From the NCBI GenBank assembly GCA_947494095.1, contig CANLTI010000013.1, positions 1-64,000 on the forward strand: a stretch of 64,000 bases of DNA. The letters run 5' to 3'. The position numbers and the translations under genes were made by a program. Every line of letters begins with the position of its first letter. Within the stretch, counting starts at the first letter, position 1. The notes beneath the pieces were generated by a model, which saw nothing but the letters and a program-made list of their open reading frames with translations, ran no database searches and had not been told where the DNA came from. This stretch comes from an uncultured Pseudomonadales bacterium. GTDB lineage: Bacteria > Pseudomonadota > Gammaproteobacteria > Pseudomonadales > Cellvibrionaceae. Shown piece after piece: positions 36,538-46,896 of the stretch.

Positions 36538-36540
36538 AGG

Positions 36541-37241
36541 AGGCTCTCTCACTTACGTTCTTTAAAGGCCGCGATTGTAACCTTTTTGAGCCCAAATGTC
36601 TGGCATTGTGATCAACCACTCACAACCTGTAACCCATAACGGTCAATACTCCAAAGCGCGCGACCCGCTAAAAGAGCAGCCGCTGCCATTGATTGATGGC
36701 TGTAACCATAAGAGATGGAATAAAGACTATACGCCTGAAGCCGCATGCAAAAGGCTAGATGATTGACTCGGATAAAACCCAGCAAAACGACTAAGCGTGA
36801 CCCAGAACTCAACAGAGGTTTGTTTATAAAATGCTCTATACCCGATTAAATAATAGCCTTAACAGCAGGCAATAAAAAAGCCGCTAAGACGGTTAAGCTG
36901 TAGCAACTTTTTGTGATTAAGATTAGACGAAAGGAATACTAACTTATTGATTCAACCGTTTTTTAATGCCCCGATTACTCGCAGCTAATACAGCGATAAT
37001 AAGGCGTTACATCGAGTTAAAGTTGTTCATCTCTGTTTTAATTATAACCCTACTTTTAATCGTTAAATGAGGCGTAGTGGGTGATCAAAATTAGGCAATT
37101 TTTTGAGTGTATGTCATTAGGTTTATTAACTTTTAAAATAGTGCAGTGACTTTAATCACCTCTTAATCGGTGACCAAATTTAGTTTGCCGCAATAATTCA
37201 ACCCTGTACGCGCCTGCATGACTGATACACCCGAAACCTCA
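36541..37241. other. Gene-poor stretch upstream of prfB
   Basis: About 700 bp with no convincing gene. The prfB promoter must lie at its left end. A 56-codon open frame on the plus strand (ATG 36596 to TGA 36766) has a plausible amino-acid mix (KARDPLKEQPLPLIDGC) but no good ribosome-binding site; it could be a gene remnant. The rest is AT-rich without clear repeats. Confidence 0.4.
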
Positions 37242-37312
37242 TTAGTGTCATTTTCTTTTAGTCACGCCCGCCCAGCCCTTTCACCCGTTTTTTATGCAAC
37301 GTTAGGGTATAC
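37242..37312 (+). repeat. Imperfect direct repeat, copy 1 (cassette-like boundary)
   Basis: This stretch starts TTAGTGTCATTTTCTTTTA and ends in TATGCAACGTTAGGG. The first ~50 bases recur at 37608. The GTTAGGG near the end resembles an integron core site (GTTRRRY), but the expected upstream partner arm was not found. Confidence 0.4.
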
Positions 37313-37345
37313 TATGGGCTATTTTAAATATTAAAGGATAATCCA

Positions 37346-37483
37346 ATGTTAAAATTGAATAATGCTGCAGTGGTTCTGTCCGCAAGCCTGGCTTCTCTAT
37401 TTTTAATAGAATTAATATCTGTTCTTATTCCCTATGATGACCCGGGCGCTGAAAAGTTATTTATTGCGAAAGTTTTCCAATAA
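37346..37483 (+). CDS. Small membrane or secreted peptide, 45 residues
   Basis: A short ORF with a good ribosome-binding site (AAAGGA at 37333-37338, 7 bp before ATG 37346). The product begins MLKLNNAAVVLSASLASLFL, a basic start plus a hydrophobic helix, then a short polar tail (YDDPGAEKLFIAKVFQ). It could be a small membrane peptide. It lies between two imperfect direct repeats, an arrangement like a gene cassette. No family recognised. Confidence 0.4.
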   Translation: MLKLNNAAVVLSASLASLFLIELISVLIPYDDPGAEKLFIAKVFQ

Positions 37484-37607
37484 ATCTCTTAAAAATGAGG
37501 GTTAGATTTTTATCTGTTCGCATAAAGGCGAATTATATACTCGATTTTGAATTTTTTGATCCTTCAAACGCAGGGACAGGCACACCCAAAAAAATAGCCT
37601 ATAAATC

Positions 37608-37680
37608 TTAGTGTCATATTCTTTTAACCAAGCCTGCCCTAGCTTTTTATTTGTCGCTTGCCTACTTTTGTTATGCATTT
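37608..37680 (+). repeat. Imperfect direct repeat, copy 2
   Basis: Starts TTAGTGTCATATTCTTTTA and matches 37242-37300 with scattered differences, then ends GTTATGCATTT. Just upstream (37572-37583) is GGGACAGGCAC, and a roughly inverted GTGCCTGCCC lies at 38163-38172, so the two motifs bracket the gene at 37679-38092. Confidence 0.4.
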
Positions 37681-38092
37681 ATTTAGAATATTTCTGTAAG
37701 TACTTTAATTGCTTAGGGGTTAAATACGATATCTCGGTCGATAGCCCAAATTCCGAAATCCAATAGCCATTGTCATAGCGTCTAGCATGCACAATGTACG
37801 CTTTTCCTTCCTTGAATTGCATATTGCACATACAGCACCCTGCTTCCCATCCAGTTTCTAAACTGTTTAGATCGCCTTTGTAGGAATGAAGAATATCAAA
37901 GTGGGTATTAACCTCTCCTTCTGCGTTGCGCTCAATCTTAGTGACGGCTGCCATTGCGATAACATCATTGCGTTCGAAGGATTCTTTCGTTAACGTTTTG
38001 ACACTCTCCCTTTTTCCACTAAATACTGGTGAGCATGCTAGAACTTTAGGGCACGCTATTAAAAGGCTTAAAAATATAATTAGATACTTGAT
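37679..38092 (-). CDS. Secreted NTR/TIMP-like protein with a non-standard start codon
   Basis: An open frame encodes about 137 residues beginning with a signal-like sequence (KYLIIFLSLLIACPKVLAC; LIAC could be a lipobox) and a body resembling bacterial NTR/TIMP-like secreted proteins (VIAMAAVTKIERN, FDILHSYKGDL, GCCMCNMQFKEGKAYIVHA). GGAG lies 6 bp before the codon at 38092, exactly where an ATG is expected, but that codon reads ATC. The next in-frame ATG (37954) would remove the signal and half the domain. Either ATC or the upstream CTG is used, or a point mutation has silenced the gene. Confidence 0.55.
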   Translation of the reverse strand: MKYLIIFLSLLIACPKVLACSPVFSGKRESVKTLTKESFERNDVIAMAAVTKIERNAEGEVNTHFDILHSYKGDLNSLETGWEAGCCMCNMQFKEGKAYIVHARRYDNGYWISEFGLSTEISYLTPKQLKYLQKYSK

Positions 38093-38184
38093 CTTTCGCT
38101 CCAGTTATTTTTTAATATGCGCTATAAAAATATCAGACTGATAACCAGAATGACTTAAAACGAGTGCCTGCCCTCATAAAAAGC

Positions 38185-39030
38185 TCACATACTTAGCTGA
38201 TTTAATATTCTTGGGATATCTGAATATTCTTTATACCAGACAGGATCAACACCAACACTTCGTAAACGCCTTGTTTCTTTAATTGATTCATCCTGACCAA
38301 CTTGCTTAATAAGTGCATAGTGCCAATTCCAGACGCCTATCTTTCGAGCTTCTTTCAGTAACCGCATAATATTTGGATCAGTCATGGACATACCAATAAA
38401 CAATACTGTTTTTGTCATCAACATAGACAGCTGGATTAAATTTGTCAAACAATAATGATCGAGATAAAGACTATCATAATCTGATTTAGATAAAATAATC
38501 TTACTCGCTTTTTGCTCACTCTCTGTATCGAACCGCCCCAGATATCCGTGCGGATGGAATACTGTTGTGCGATCATTATTTAAATTAAACTTTTCACCAT
38601 TTAGAACAATACTATGTTCAATACATTCAGCTTGAAAAATCTCTTCTAAAATATCATCAAAGTTAAAGCAAACAATATTTTTAATACCGGAATGCGCAAC
38701 AGCTAAAGCACTATCACTAACTTGCAGTCCGTGCCCATACAAACAATCTGCGACAACTGCATTAAATCTACCCCCAAGTAATTTTCGTGCTACATTTGCA
38801 ATGTCATCACTTTCATAAAGATGTACTCCATTACTTTCGATTACTGATTTTAATGTTTCGAGTAAGCTATCCCAGTCAGGCAAGCCACAACTTACAGATA
38901 TACCAGCCCCTAAAAAAATAGACAGCTTCTCTTTTCTATTTAATCCCTTTAAATGGGGGACTTGCTTTTCAATAGAGTAAGGCTGGACTTTCTTCGCTTT
39001 CTTATTTTTGTTATTCTTATTCGATCTCAC
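38185..39030 (-). CDS. SIR2-like domain protein, candidate antiphage NADase
   Basis: A 281-residue protein with a basic N-terminal stretch (~1-15) and one SIR2-like Rossmann domain. Nucleotide-binding FLGAGISVSCGLPDW starts at residue 39; the catalytic pair appears intact, Asn123 in CFNFDD and His161 in FHPHGYLG; a further block is FIGMSMTDPNIMRLL (211-225). Proteins of this SIR2_2 type often act as NAD-depleting effectors in antiphage defence, but many need a partner, and no Argonaute, TIR or other defence gene is adjacent. Start is GTG 39030. It sits in a gene-poor accessory stretch. Defence role is inference. Confidence 0.7.
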   Translation of the reverse strand: MRSNKNNKNKKAKKVQPYSIEKQVPHLKGLNRKEKLSIFLGAGISVSCGLPDWDSLLETLKSVIESNGVHLYESDDIANVARKLLGGRFNAVVADCLYGHGLQVSDSALAVAHSGIKNIVCFNFDDILEEIFQAECIEHSIVLNGEKFNLNNDRTTVFHPHGYLGRFDTESEQKASKIILSKSDYDSLYLDHYCLTNLIQLSMLMTKTVLFIGMSMTDPNIMRLLKEARKIGVWNWHYALIKQVGQDESIKETRRLRSVGVDPVWYKEYSDIPRILNQLSM

Positions 39031-39351
39031 ATACTACCCATATTTGATGTGACAGCTAACAGTTTATTAGCTGAAACTTAGGCCACACTAACACCCGCCT
39101 AATTGTAAATCCGTAAACACCACACTCCAAAACGCTAAAGCAAAAAGGCACCACGCCAACCTACCTTATTACACGTTTTTCACAAGTCAGGCCCCAATAA
39201 CCTAAAAAATTAAATATACTTAATTTCACCTAAAGGCTAAAACATAAACCCAACCACCCCAAAATTCAATTAACTTATTATATTATTTAGAAATTTAAAA
39301 CACGCCCCACTCACGCATATTGATGAACATAAAAAGCCATACCCACCACGC

Positions 39352-39417
39352 ACATAACAAGGCACAAACACCGGCAAATGTAGCCTTTAACGTGAGATTG
39401 ATTCGGCCTTGTTAGGC
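39352..39417 (+). repeat. attC-like imperfect palindrome
   Basis: TAACAAGGC at 39355-39363 is exactly complementary to GCCTTGTTA at 39406-39414, and the right arm continues to GTTAGGC, a perfect GTTRRRY core site. The ~66-bp total size fits a short integron attC site, but the internal L-box pairing is poor and no integrase is in the window. It lies in the 699-bp gap between the SIR2 gene and pckA; nothing else is clear there. Confidence 0.35.
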
Positions 39418-39729
39418 AAGCGCTTAGCGCCAGGCCCTTGGTACTAGGCGAATACACGACAGGCCAGCCGAGCAACACCCTCAAGATGCCCTGCCCTAAT
39501 AGTCAAAACTACCAACATCAAAACGCCCAAAAAAACTGCCCACAACGTGTGTTTTGCTATGCTAAATCATGCTTACAGACCCGAGGGTTGCACGCCAAGT
39601 ATGGCGCATGTTACACCGTAAACTGAGAAACGATATCTTTCGACTGGCGCATTAGCCTGTAAAACTGATGCGGGTTTTGCACTCGATCACTTTACAGATT
39701 GACCTTAAATAATTAGATGATGAACTAAA

Positions 39730-41337
39730 ATGAATAAGAATATTGATTTATCACAGTACGGTATTACCAACGCTGATCACGTTATTTACAACCCTTCCTA
39801 TGACCTGCTTTTTAAAGAAGAGACAGACCCCGCACTACAGGGCTATGAAAAAGGCACTGTCACATCACTAGGCGCTATTAATGTGAGCACCGGCATATTT
39901 ACAGGCCGCTCGCCCAAAGACAAATTTATCGTAGAAGATGATATCAGCAAAGAGACTATTTGGTGGCACACGGCTGCAACACCTAATGACAACAAACCTA
40001 TATCGCCCGCTATTTGGCACGACCTTAAAAGCTTGGTAAGTAAGCAACTATCAGGTAAAAAGTTATTTGTGGTCGATACCTTTTGTGGCGCCAACGATAC
40101 CGTGCGCCTTAAAGTGCGCTTTATTACAGAGGTTGCCTGGCAGGCGCATTTTGTTAAAAACATGTTTATACGCCCAACCGATGCCGAGCTAGAGCACTAT
40201 GGCGAGCCTGACTTTGTAGTGATGAACGGCTCAAAAACCTCTAACCCCAATTGGCAAAAACAAGGATTAAACTCTGAAGTATTTACTGTTTTTAACCTAA
40301 CCGAAAAAATGCAAATTATTGGTGGCACCTGGTATGGCGGCGAAATGAAAAAAGGCCTATTCGCCATGATGAACTATTACTTACCGCGCCAAGGTATGGC
40401 CTCTATGCATTGCTCGGCGAATGTTGGGCAGCAAGGTGACGTGGCTATATTTTTTGGTTTATCGGGCACCGGCAAAACAACACTATCAACCGACCCTAAA
40501 CGGCAACTGATTGGCGATGATGAACATGGTTGGGATGATGATGGGATTTTTAATTTTGAAGGCGGATGCTACGCCAAAACTATCGACCTTGATAAAGACA
40601 GTGAACCCGATATTTACAATGCCATAAAACGCGATGCACTACTTGAAAACGTCACTATTGATGCCGAGGGGAATCCTGATTTTACCGATGGTTCGGTCAC
40701 GCAAAATACGCGCGTCTCTTACCCGCTCAACCATATTAATAATATTGTTAAACCGGTCTCCAAGGCTGGGCACGCCAAAAAAGTCATCTTTTTAACCGCC
40801 GATGCTTTTGGTGTATTACCACCTGTATCTAAGTTAACCGATGCGCAAACAAAGTATCACTTTTTATCGGGCTTTACCGCCAAACTGGCAGGTACTGAAC
40901 GCGGCATTACCGAGCCTGTGCCTACTTTTTCTTCTTGCTTTGGCAAAGCGTTTTTAACCTTACACCCCACCCAATATGCCAAAGTACTGGTTGAGCGCAT
41001 GAATGCCGCAGGCGCTGAGGCCTACTTGGTCAACACTGGCTGGAATGGCAGCGGCAAACGCATTTCAATTAAAGATACCCGGGCCATTATCGATGCCATA
41101 CTCGATGGCTCTCTCGATCGCGCACCCACCACCTACATTCCTATTTTTGACTTAGAAGTGCCCACCGCTTTGGCCGGTTGCGATAGCGCTATTTTAGACC
41201 CCAGAAACACTTACGCCGACAAAGCGCTATGGCAATCTAAAGCCGAAAAGTTAGCCGATTTATTTATCGATAACTTTGTACAATTTACCGATAACGCAGA
41301 AGGCCAATCACTGGTCGCCGCTGGCCCACAAAAGTAA
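39730..41337 (+). CDS. pckA: Phosphoenolpyruvate carboxykinase (ATP)
   Basis: A 535-residue gluconeogenic enzyme converting oxaloacetate and ATP to PEP and CO2. The P-loop [11 protein letters not shown] is near residues 244-254, preceded by MHCSANVG and followed by [23 protein letters not shown] with metal-binding residues. The substrate-site block [11 protein letters not shown] is at ~58-68. Length is typical. Single-gene unit with a terminator shared with purA. Confidence 0.97.
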   Translation: MNKNIDLSQYGITNADHVIYNPSYDLLFKEETDPALQGYEKGTVTSLGAINVSTGIFTGRSPKDKFIVEDDISKETIWWHTAATPNDNKPISPAIWHDLKSLVSKQLSGKKLFVVDTFCGANDTVRLKVRFITEVAWQAHFVKNMFIRPTDAELEHYGEPDFVVMNGSKTSNPNWQKQGLNSEVFTVFNLTEKMQIIGGTWYGGEMKKGLFAMMNYYLPRQGMASMHCSANVGQQGDVAIFFGLSGTGKTTLSTDPKRQLIGDDEHGWDDDGIFNFEGGCYAKTIDLDKDSEPDIYNAIKRDALLENVTIDAEGNPDFTDGSVTQNTRVSYPLNHINNIVKPVSKAGHAKKVIFLTADAFGVLPPVSKLTDAQTKYHFLSGFTAKLAGTERGITEPVPTFSSCFGKAFLTLHPTQYAKVLVERMNAAGAEAYLVNTGWNGSGKRISIKDTRAIIDAILDGSLDRAPTTYIPIFDLEVPTALAGCDSAILDPRNTYADKALWQSKAEKLADLFIDNFVQFTDNAEGQSLVAAGPQK

Positions 41338-41442
41338 TCAGCGGGTTTATGAATAGCGCTAAGTGCTTGCTGCGCTTAGTGCTCGCAAGGCCGAGGTAAT
41401 GGCCTTCTAAATTTGAGTGCATTGCCCGTTAACTGCACCCAC

Positions 41443-41472
41443 AAAAAAAGCCGAGCAATAGCTCGGCTTTTT
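41443..41472. terminator. Bidirectional terminator between pckA and purA
   Basis: AAAAAGCCGAGC and GCTCGGCTTTTT form an extended stem around AATA; there is a T-run on the plus side and an A-run upstream, so it serves both convergent genes. Confidence 0.88.
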
Positions 41473-41495
41473 AAACACTCTGATAAAGCTACCTA

Positions 41496-42791
<1,296 letters not shown>

Positions 42792-42884
42792 TTAATACTG
42801 CGCTCTGTTTGTCTGTGAAAATTATGAGTGGCTCACTTTAAAAATTAAAGCTAGCCACTACCAGTCTTACGAAAACTCAACAAA

Positions 42885-42906
42885 CGGCAACCCTTACGGG
42901 TTACCG
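42885..42906 (-). terminator. Weak terminator or hairpin between hisZ and purA
   Basis: On the minus strand CGGTAACCC pairs with GGGTTGCCG (one G-T) around GTAA, followed by TTTGTT. It lies just after the hisZ stop and may give partial termination before purA. Confidence 0.55.
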
Positions 42907-42918
42907 CTATTCAAAAAT

Positions 42919-44100
42919 TTAAAGATCTTCTAATTCAAATGCACCACCGCGCTCGACCAAAATACGGTCACACACTTGATAGTCATTGGGTTGTGTTTGC
43001 CCAGTTGCGCCGCATACTACGCGCTCGCCTTGGCTGCGCAATGCCTCTACGGCTTGCCACTGTGCCGGGTGCGTAGAATGCACGGCAAAAATACCCTGTG
43101 GTAAATCACACGAGGGTTGTGCCAAGCGCTTTAAGGCTACTAAATTGGCATTAAAGCCTGTCGCTGAACGTGCGCGACCAAATACTTCGCCAATATGGTC
43201 GTAGCGGCCACCGGTTGCAATGGCTTCGCCGGCACCAGCAGAAAATGCCGCAAAAACAATCCCTGTGTGATAGTGATAGCCACGCAATTCACTCAAGTCA
43301 AAATATAAATGCGCTTGCGGATAACGCTCGCCCAAGGTTTCGGCCAAAATAATGAGCTCGTCTAGCGCCTTGCGGACACTTGTTGGTGCATCGGCAAACG
43401 CCTCTTTGGCGGTCGCTAACACACTGGCTGAGCCCGCTAATTTAGGCAGCGCTTTTAGCCACGGTGCCGCCGGGCTAGCCGCCAAGTTAGCATCAACCCA
43501 GCGCGTAATATCGGCCATGGCTTTGGCTTGCAATAAATCAAAAAATTCTTTTTCTTGGGCAGTACTTAAAGCGGCCTCGGCAGCCAGCGCACGAAAAATA
43601 CCCACGTGGCCTAGGTCAATATGCAAATCGGCGAGGTCGGCCTCTTTGAGTGTGCTGAGTAATAACGACACCACTTCGATATCGGCCTCTAGGCTATTAT
43701 CACCAAACAACTCAACACCTACTTGCAGCGGGTTGCGGCTGGCCAATGCGCTTTTGGGGCGCGTGTATAAAACATGGCCGGCATAGCACAAGCGGTTAAT
43801 CCCATCGCGGCGCAAGCTATGGGCATCAATACGCGCCGCCTGCGGGGTGATGTCGGCTCGAATACCTAACGAGCGACCGCTGAGCTGATCGGTCACTTTA
43901 AATGTTTGCAAGTCTAGGTCTTGCCCTAAACCAATTAATAGCGAATCGGTAAATTCAGCCATTGAAGGAATAATCAGATCGTAACCCCAACGCTGGAACA
44001 AATCGAGAACGCGCCGGCGCAAGGCCTCTATGTGATGCGCCTCTTCGGGGAGTATTTCTTCTATGCCGTCAGGCAACATCCAGCGATCGACTTGAGTCAT
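42919..44100 (-). CDS. hisZ: ATP phosphoribosyltransferase regulatory subunit
   Basis: A 393-residue paralogue of histidyl-tRNA synthetase lacking the anticodon domain. It pairs with short-form HisG in the first step of histidine synthesis. Visible features are LPDGIEEILPEEA at the N-terminus, the degenerate motif 2 segment (IRADITPQAARIDAH), and YYHTGIVFAAF..GGRYDHIGEVFGRARSATGF at ~270-320. Its place between DUF2065 and purA is standard in gammaproteobacteria. A short-form hisG would be expected elsewhere in the genome. Confidence 0.93.
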   Translation of the reverse strand: MTQVDRWMLPDGIEEILPEEAHHIEALRRRVLDLFQRWGYDLIIPSMAEFTDSLLIGLGQDLDLQTFKVTDQLSGRSLGIRADITPQAARIDAHSLRRDGINRLCYAGHVLYTRPKSALASRNPLQVGVELFGDNSLEADIEVVSLLLSTLKEADLADLHIDLGHVGIFRALAAEAALSTAQEKEFFDLLQAKAMADITRWVDANLAASPAAPWLKALPKLAGSASVLATAKEAFADAPTSVRKALDELIILAETLGERYPQAHLYFDLSELRGYHYHTGIVFAAFSAGAGEAIATGGRYDHIGEVFGRARSATGFNANLVALKRLAQPSCDLPQGIFAVHSTHPAQWQAVEALRSQGERVVCGATGQTQPNDYQVCDRILVERGGAFELEDL

Positions 44101-44214
44101 GTTGTATGTTCTTGTGGTTAAAAATTTTAAAGTTAATGTCGGTGCTTGCTTGTATCGCGCATTTGTTCAGCGCTTAGTGCCATAGCCCAACATTTCGTTA
44201 ATCAAACCCAGCGC

Positions 44215-44400
44215 TTAATTAATTAAAAATAAAGCACCTGCACCGATCAGCATACTCGCAAGCCCAATCACTCGCAGCTGCTTGTCGCTAATCGCCGCTA
44301 ACTGCGCCACCAGTTTACGCCAACGCCCAGGGTTTAAAAAAGGCACAATGCCTTCCAGTATTAATACTAGGCATACCGCCTGTAAAAATGTATCGAGCAT
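44215..44400 (-). CDS. DUF2065 membrane protein (YjeT-like)
   Basis: A 61-residue protein with two predicted helices and the family block LILEGIVPFLNPGRWRKL. Its position between hflC and hisZ is conserved in gammaproteobacteria. Function unknown. A terminator at 44504-44533 separates it from hflC. Confidence 0.9.
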   Translation of the reverse strand: MLDTFLQAVCLVLILEGIVPFLNPGRWRKLVAQLAAISDKQLRVIGLASMLIGAGALFLIN

Positions 44401-44503
44401 ATTAATCTCACGCCCCTGATGTAAGCCTAGATGTACCGCTAGATGTGCAGCCTAAATGTCTTCGCTTGCACTCGCTAAAAGGCAGCGCGGCCATATTTCT
44501 GGC

Positions 44504-44533
44504 ACAAAAAAACCGAGCCTTGCGAGCTCGGTT
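44504..44533 (-). terminator. Rho-independent terminator after hflC
   Basis: On the minus strand AACCGAGC and GCTCGGTT form an 8-bp stem, followed by seven T. It lies about 125 bp after hflC and upstream of DUF2065. Confidence 0.82.
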
Positions 44534-44658
44534 GCGGCATTTTAGCACCCTTTACGGCGGGTAAAAATGCTTTAGGCGAAAAAAACAACGATTACGACTA
44601 ATAACCTCAGATTATTTATGTCATCGCCGCTTATAAAGCACACACTAAGGCGCAATTA

Positions 44659-45543
44659 TTACTGCGCGGGCAACTCGCCGGTTGACGATTTAAAGTAACG
44701 GAAGAAGTCACTCTTAGGGTCGATCAGCATCATGTCTTGCTTGTGTGCAAAGGCGCTGCGGTAAGCTTGCAAGCTGCGTACAAACGCATAAAACTCAGGG
44801 TCTTGATTGTACGCTTTGGCATAGGTATCGGCCGCTAACGCATCACCTTCACCGCGCAGTTTTTCGGAGTCGCGATAACCTTCGGCTAACTCAACCGTGG
44901 CGCTACGGTCGGCGGCGGCACGAATGATTTCAGCTTGCTTCTGGCCTAGTGCCCGGTGCTCGTTCGCTTCACGCTCACGCTCAGCTTGCATGCGGCGATA
45001 AACCGGCTCGCTCACTTCTTTAGGTAAGTCGATACGCTTGACGCGTACATCCACTACCTGAATACCCAACGAGGTATCCGAAAATTTATTAAGCTCGCTT
45101 TTAATCGCTTCCATTAGCTCATCGCGCTGCCCACTCACCACCTCTTGCAAACTGCGTAAAGCAAATTGGTTGCGTAGCTCTTCGTTAATACGCTGGCTTA
45201 ATAAGCTGCGGGCGCGGTCAATTTCGCCATTAGTGGCGGTGTAGAACTTTTTAACATCAACAATACGCCATTTAGCGAATGAGTCGACTTCCATGCTCTT
45301 TTTCTCGAGTGTCAAAAAGCGTTCAGAAGGCGCATCTAACGTTAAAATACGCGCATCAAACTTTTTGACCGAGTCAATAAAAGGCGCTTTTACGTGTAAA
45401 CCGTGAGCAACATCGTCGTTGTTAACACGGCCTAAACGCAGCTCTACCGCGCGTTCAAATTCATTCACAATATATAATGAGTTGGCACCCACAATGAGTG
45501 TCACCAGCGCAATAATTAGCGCAAACATAGACTTACCAGACAT
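44659..45543 (-). CDS. hflC: HflC, regulator of FtsH protease
   Basis: A 294-residue membrane-anchored SPFH/prohibitin-domain protein. One N-terminal helix (residues ~6-25), then the SPFH domain (YIVNEFERAVELRLGRV...) and a coiled coil rich in Glu/Arg (VYRRMQAEREREANEHRALGQ region). With HflK it surrounds FtsH on the periplasmic side and limits its proteolysis. Its ATG overlaps the hflK stop as TAATG. Confidence 0.95.
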   Translation of the reverse strand: MSGKSMFALIIALVTLIVGANSLYIVNEFERAVELRLGRVNNDDVAHGLHVKAPFIDSVKKFDARILTLDAPSERFLTLEKKSMEVDSFAKWRIVDVKKFYTATNGEIDRARSLLSQRINEELRNQFALRSLQEVVSGQRDELMEAIKSELNKFSDTSLGIQVVDVRVKRIDLPKEVSEPVYRRMQAEREREANEHRALGQKQAEIIRAAADRSATVELAEGYRDSEKLRGEGDALAADTYAKAYNQDPEFYAFVRSLQAYRSAFAHKQDMMLIDPKSDFFRYFKSSTGELPAQ

Positions 45544-46766
45544 TAGCGACCACTCCTGCGGCTAGTTGGATCGGGAAGATCATTTAAAATTTCACTTTTA
45601 ATATGATTGGTGAGTTGCTCGATTTCTTGGCGCGTAAAGCCACGACGACCTTCGGTGGCAGCTATATTGCTCGATTCCATCAATTTATCGAGTGGTACAT
45701 ACATCATATTGTTACCGCCCTCGACATCGACCATCACCTTACTGCTCTTCTCCATCACTTCTTGTACGGTTTCTAGGTACAAACGTTGACGCGTCACTTC
45801 GGGCGCTTTTTTGTACTCGGCAAGCAATAATTCAAAGCGGTTGGCCTCACCTTCAGCGCGAGCAATCACTTCATCTTTGTAAGCGCGGGCCGCTTCAATC
45901 ATACGGGCAGACTCACCTTCGGCTTGAGGTACAACGCCGTTAGCATAAGATTGAGCTTCGTTTTGGAAGCGTTCTTCATCTTCACGGGCTTTAATCACGT
46001 CATCAAAGGCGCCTTGCACTTGCTTGGGCGGGTTAGAGTCTTCGATGTTGACTTTGTCGACCAAAATACCGGTTGTATAAGCATTAAGATACTCTTGTAA
46101 ACGGCTTCGCACTTCGATGGCAATAGCCGCACGGCCTTCGGTTAACACATCATGCATTAACGCCGAGCCCACCACATGACGCAGTGCACTGTTAGCGGCC
46201 TGCTGAAGGCTGTCGATCGGTGATTTTACGCGTAAAATAAAGTCTTCTGCACTATCAATACTGTATTGCACTGACAGCTTAATATCGACGATATTTAAGT
46301 CTTTGGTGAGCATTTCTTCTTGGGTGCTCCACAAGCGCACGCGAGTTACGTTTTCGGTAAAAACCTTGTCAATTAACGGCGGGTTCCAGCGCAAGCCAGG
46401 CCCTTTGGTTTCAATATACGAGCCAAAGCGTAAAACAACCGCACGCTCTTGCTCGTTGACCACACCAAAGCCTTTGCCTATAAATGCAACCACAACAACC
46501 ACAGCCACCAAAATCATCATAGGCACTAAAGGCAAGCCGCCGTTACTGTTAGAGCCGCCTCCGCCGCTACCGCGGTTGCCGCCGCCTTTTTTACCTGTAA
46601 GGGCGCCAAAAAGGTTGCGCACTATCTCATCGAAGTCGGGTGGGCCGTCGCTATTATTGTTGTTATTGCGGTTGCCCCAAGGGTCTTTATTGCCCTTGTT
46701 GCCACCATCATTGTTGCCGTCATTACCAGAGCTTCCTCCGGAATTCCCCGGTTCATTCCAGGCCAT
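45543..46766 (-). CDS. hflK: HflK, regulator of FtsH protease
   Basis: A 407-residue partner of HflC. It starts with a ~75-residue Gly/Asn-rich cytoplasmic segment (GNSGGSSGNDGNNDGG...), then a membrane helix (~80-100), the SPFH domain (FGVVNEQERAVVLRFGSY) and a coiled-coil tail ending DPTSRRSGR. The low-complexity N-terminus is normal for HflK but long here. Overlaps hflC. Confidence 0.95.
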   Translation of the reverse strand: MAWNEPGNSGGSSGNDGNNDGGNKGNKDPWGNRNNNNNSDGPPDFDEIVRNLFGALTGKKGGGNRGSGGGGSNSNGGLPLVPMMILVAVVVVVAFIGKGFGVVNEQERAVVLRFGSYIETKGPGLRWNPPLIDKVFTENVTRVRLWSTQEEMLTKDLNIVDIKLSVQYSIDSAEDFILRVKSPIDSLQQAANSALRHVVGSALMHDVLTEGRAAIAIEVRSRLQEYLNAYTTGILVDKVNIEDSNPPKQVQGAFDDVIKAREDEERFQNEAQSYANGVVPQAEGESARMIEAARAYKDEVIARAEGEANRFELLLAEYKKAPEVTRQRLYLETVQEVMEKSSKVMVDVEGGNNMMYVPLDKLMESSNIAATEGRRGFTRQEIEQLTNHIKSEILNDLPDPTSRRSGR

Positions 46767-46896
46767 AATGTTCTCCGTTATGAGATCAGATTAAAATGAG
46801 TTATTCGTTATACACTATCGCTCGCTCAGTGTTGTTATACATTTTGTATTATTCACGGAGCGTGATAAAAAGCTTTTTTATTTCTCTTTGCCTTTC

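Noticed and set aside
36596..36766. 56-codon ORF divergent from prfB
   Set aside because: Plausible residue content but no good ribosome-binding site or recognised family; mentioned only as a possible remnant.
43352..43786. 144-residue ORF opposite hisZ
   Set aside because: Antisense shadow of a well-supported gene, with typical antisense composition.
46303..46794. 163-residue proline/leucine-rich ORF opposite hflK
   Set aside because: It is the complement of the Gly/Asn-rich start of hflK and lacks its own initiation signals.
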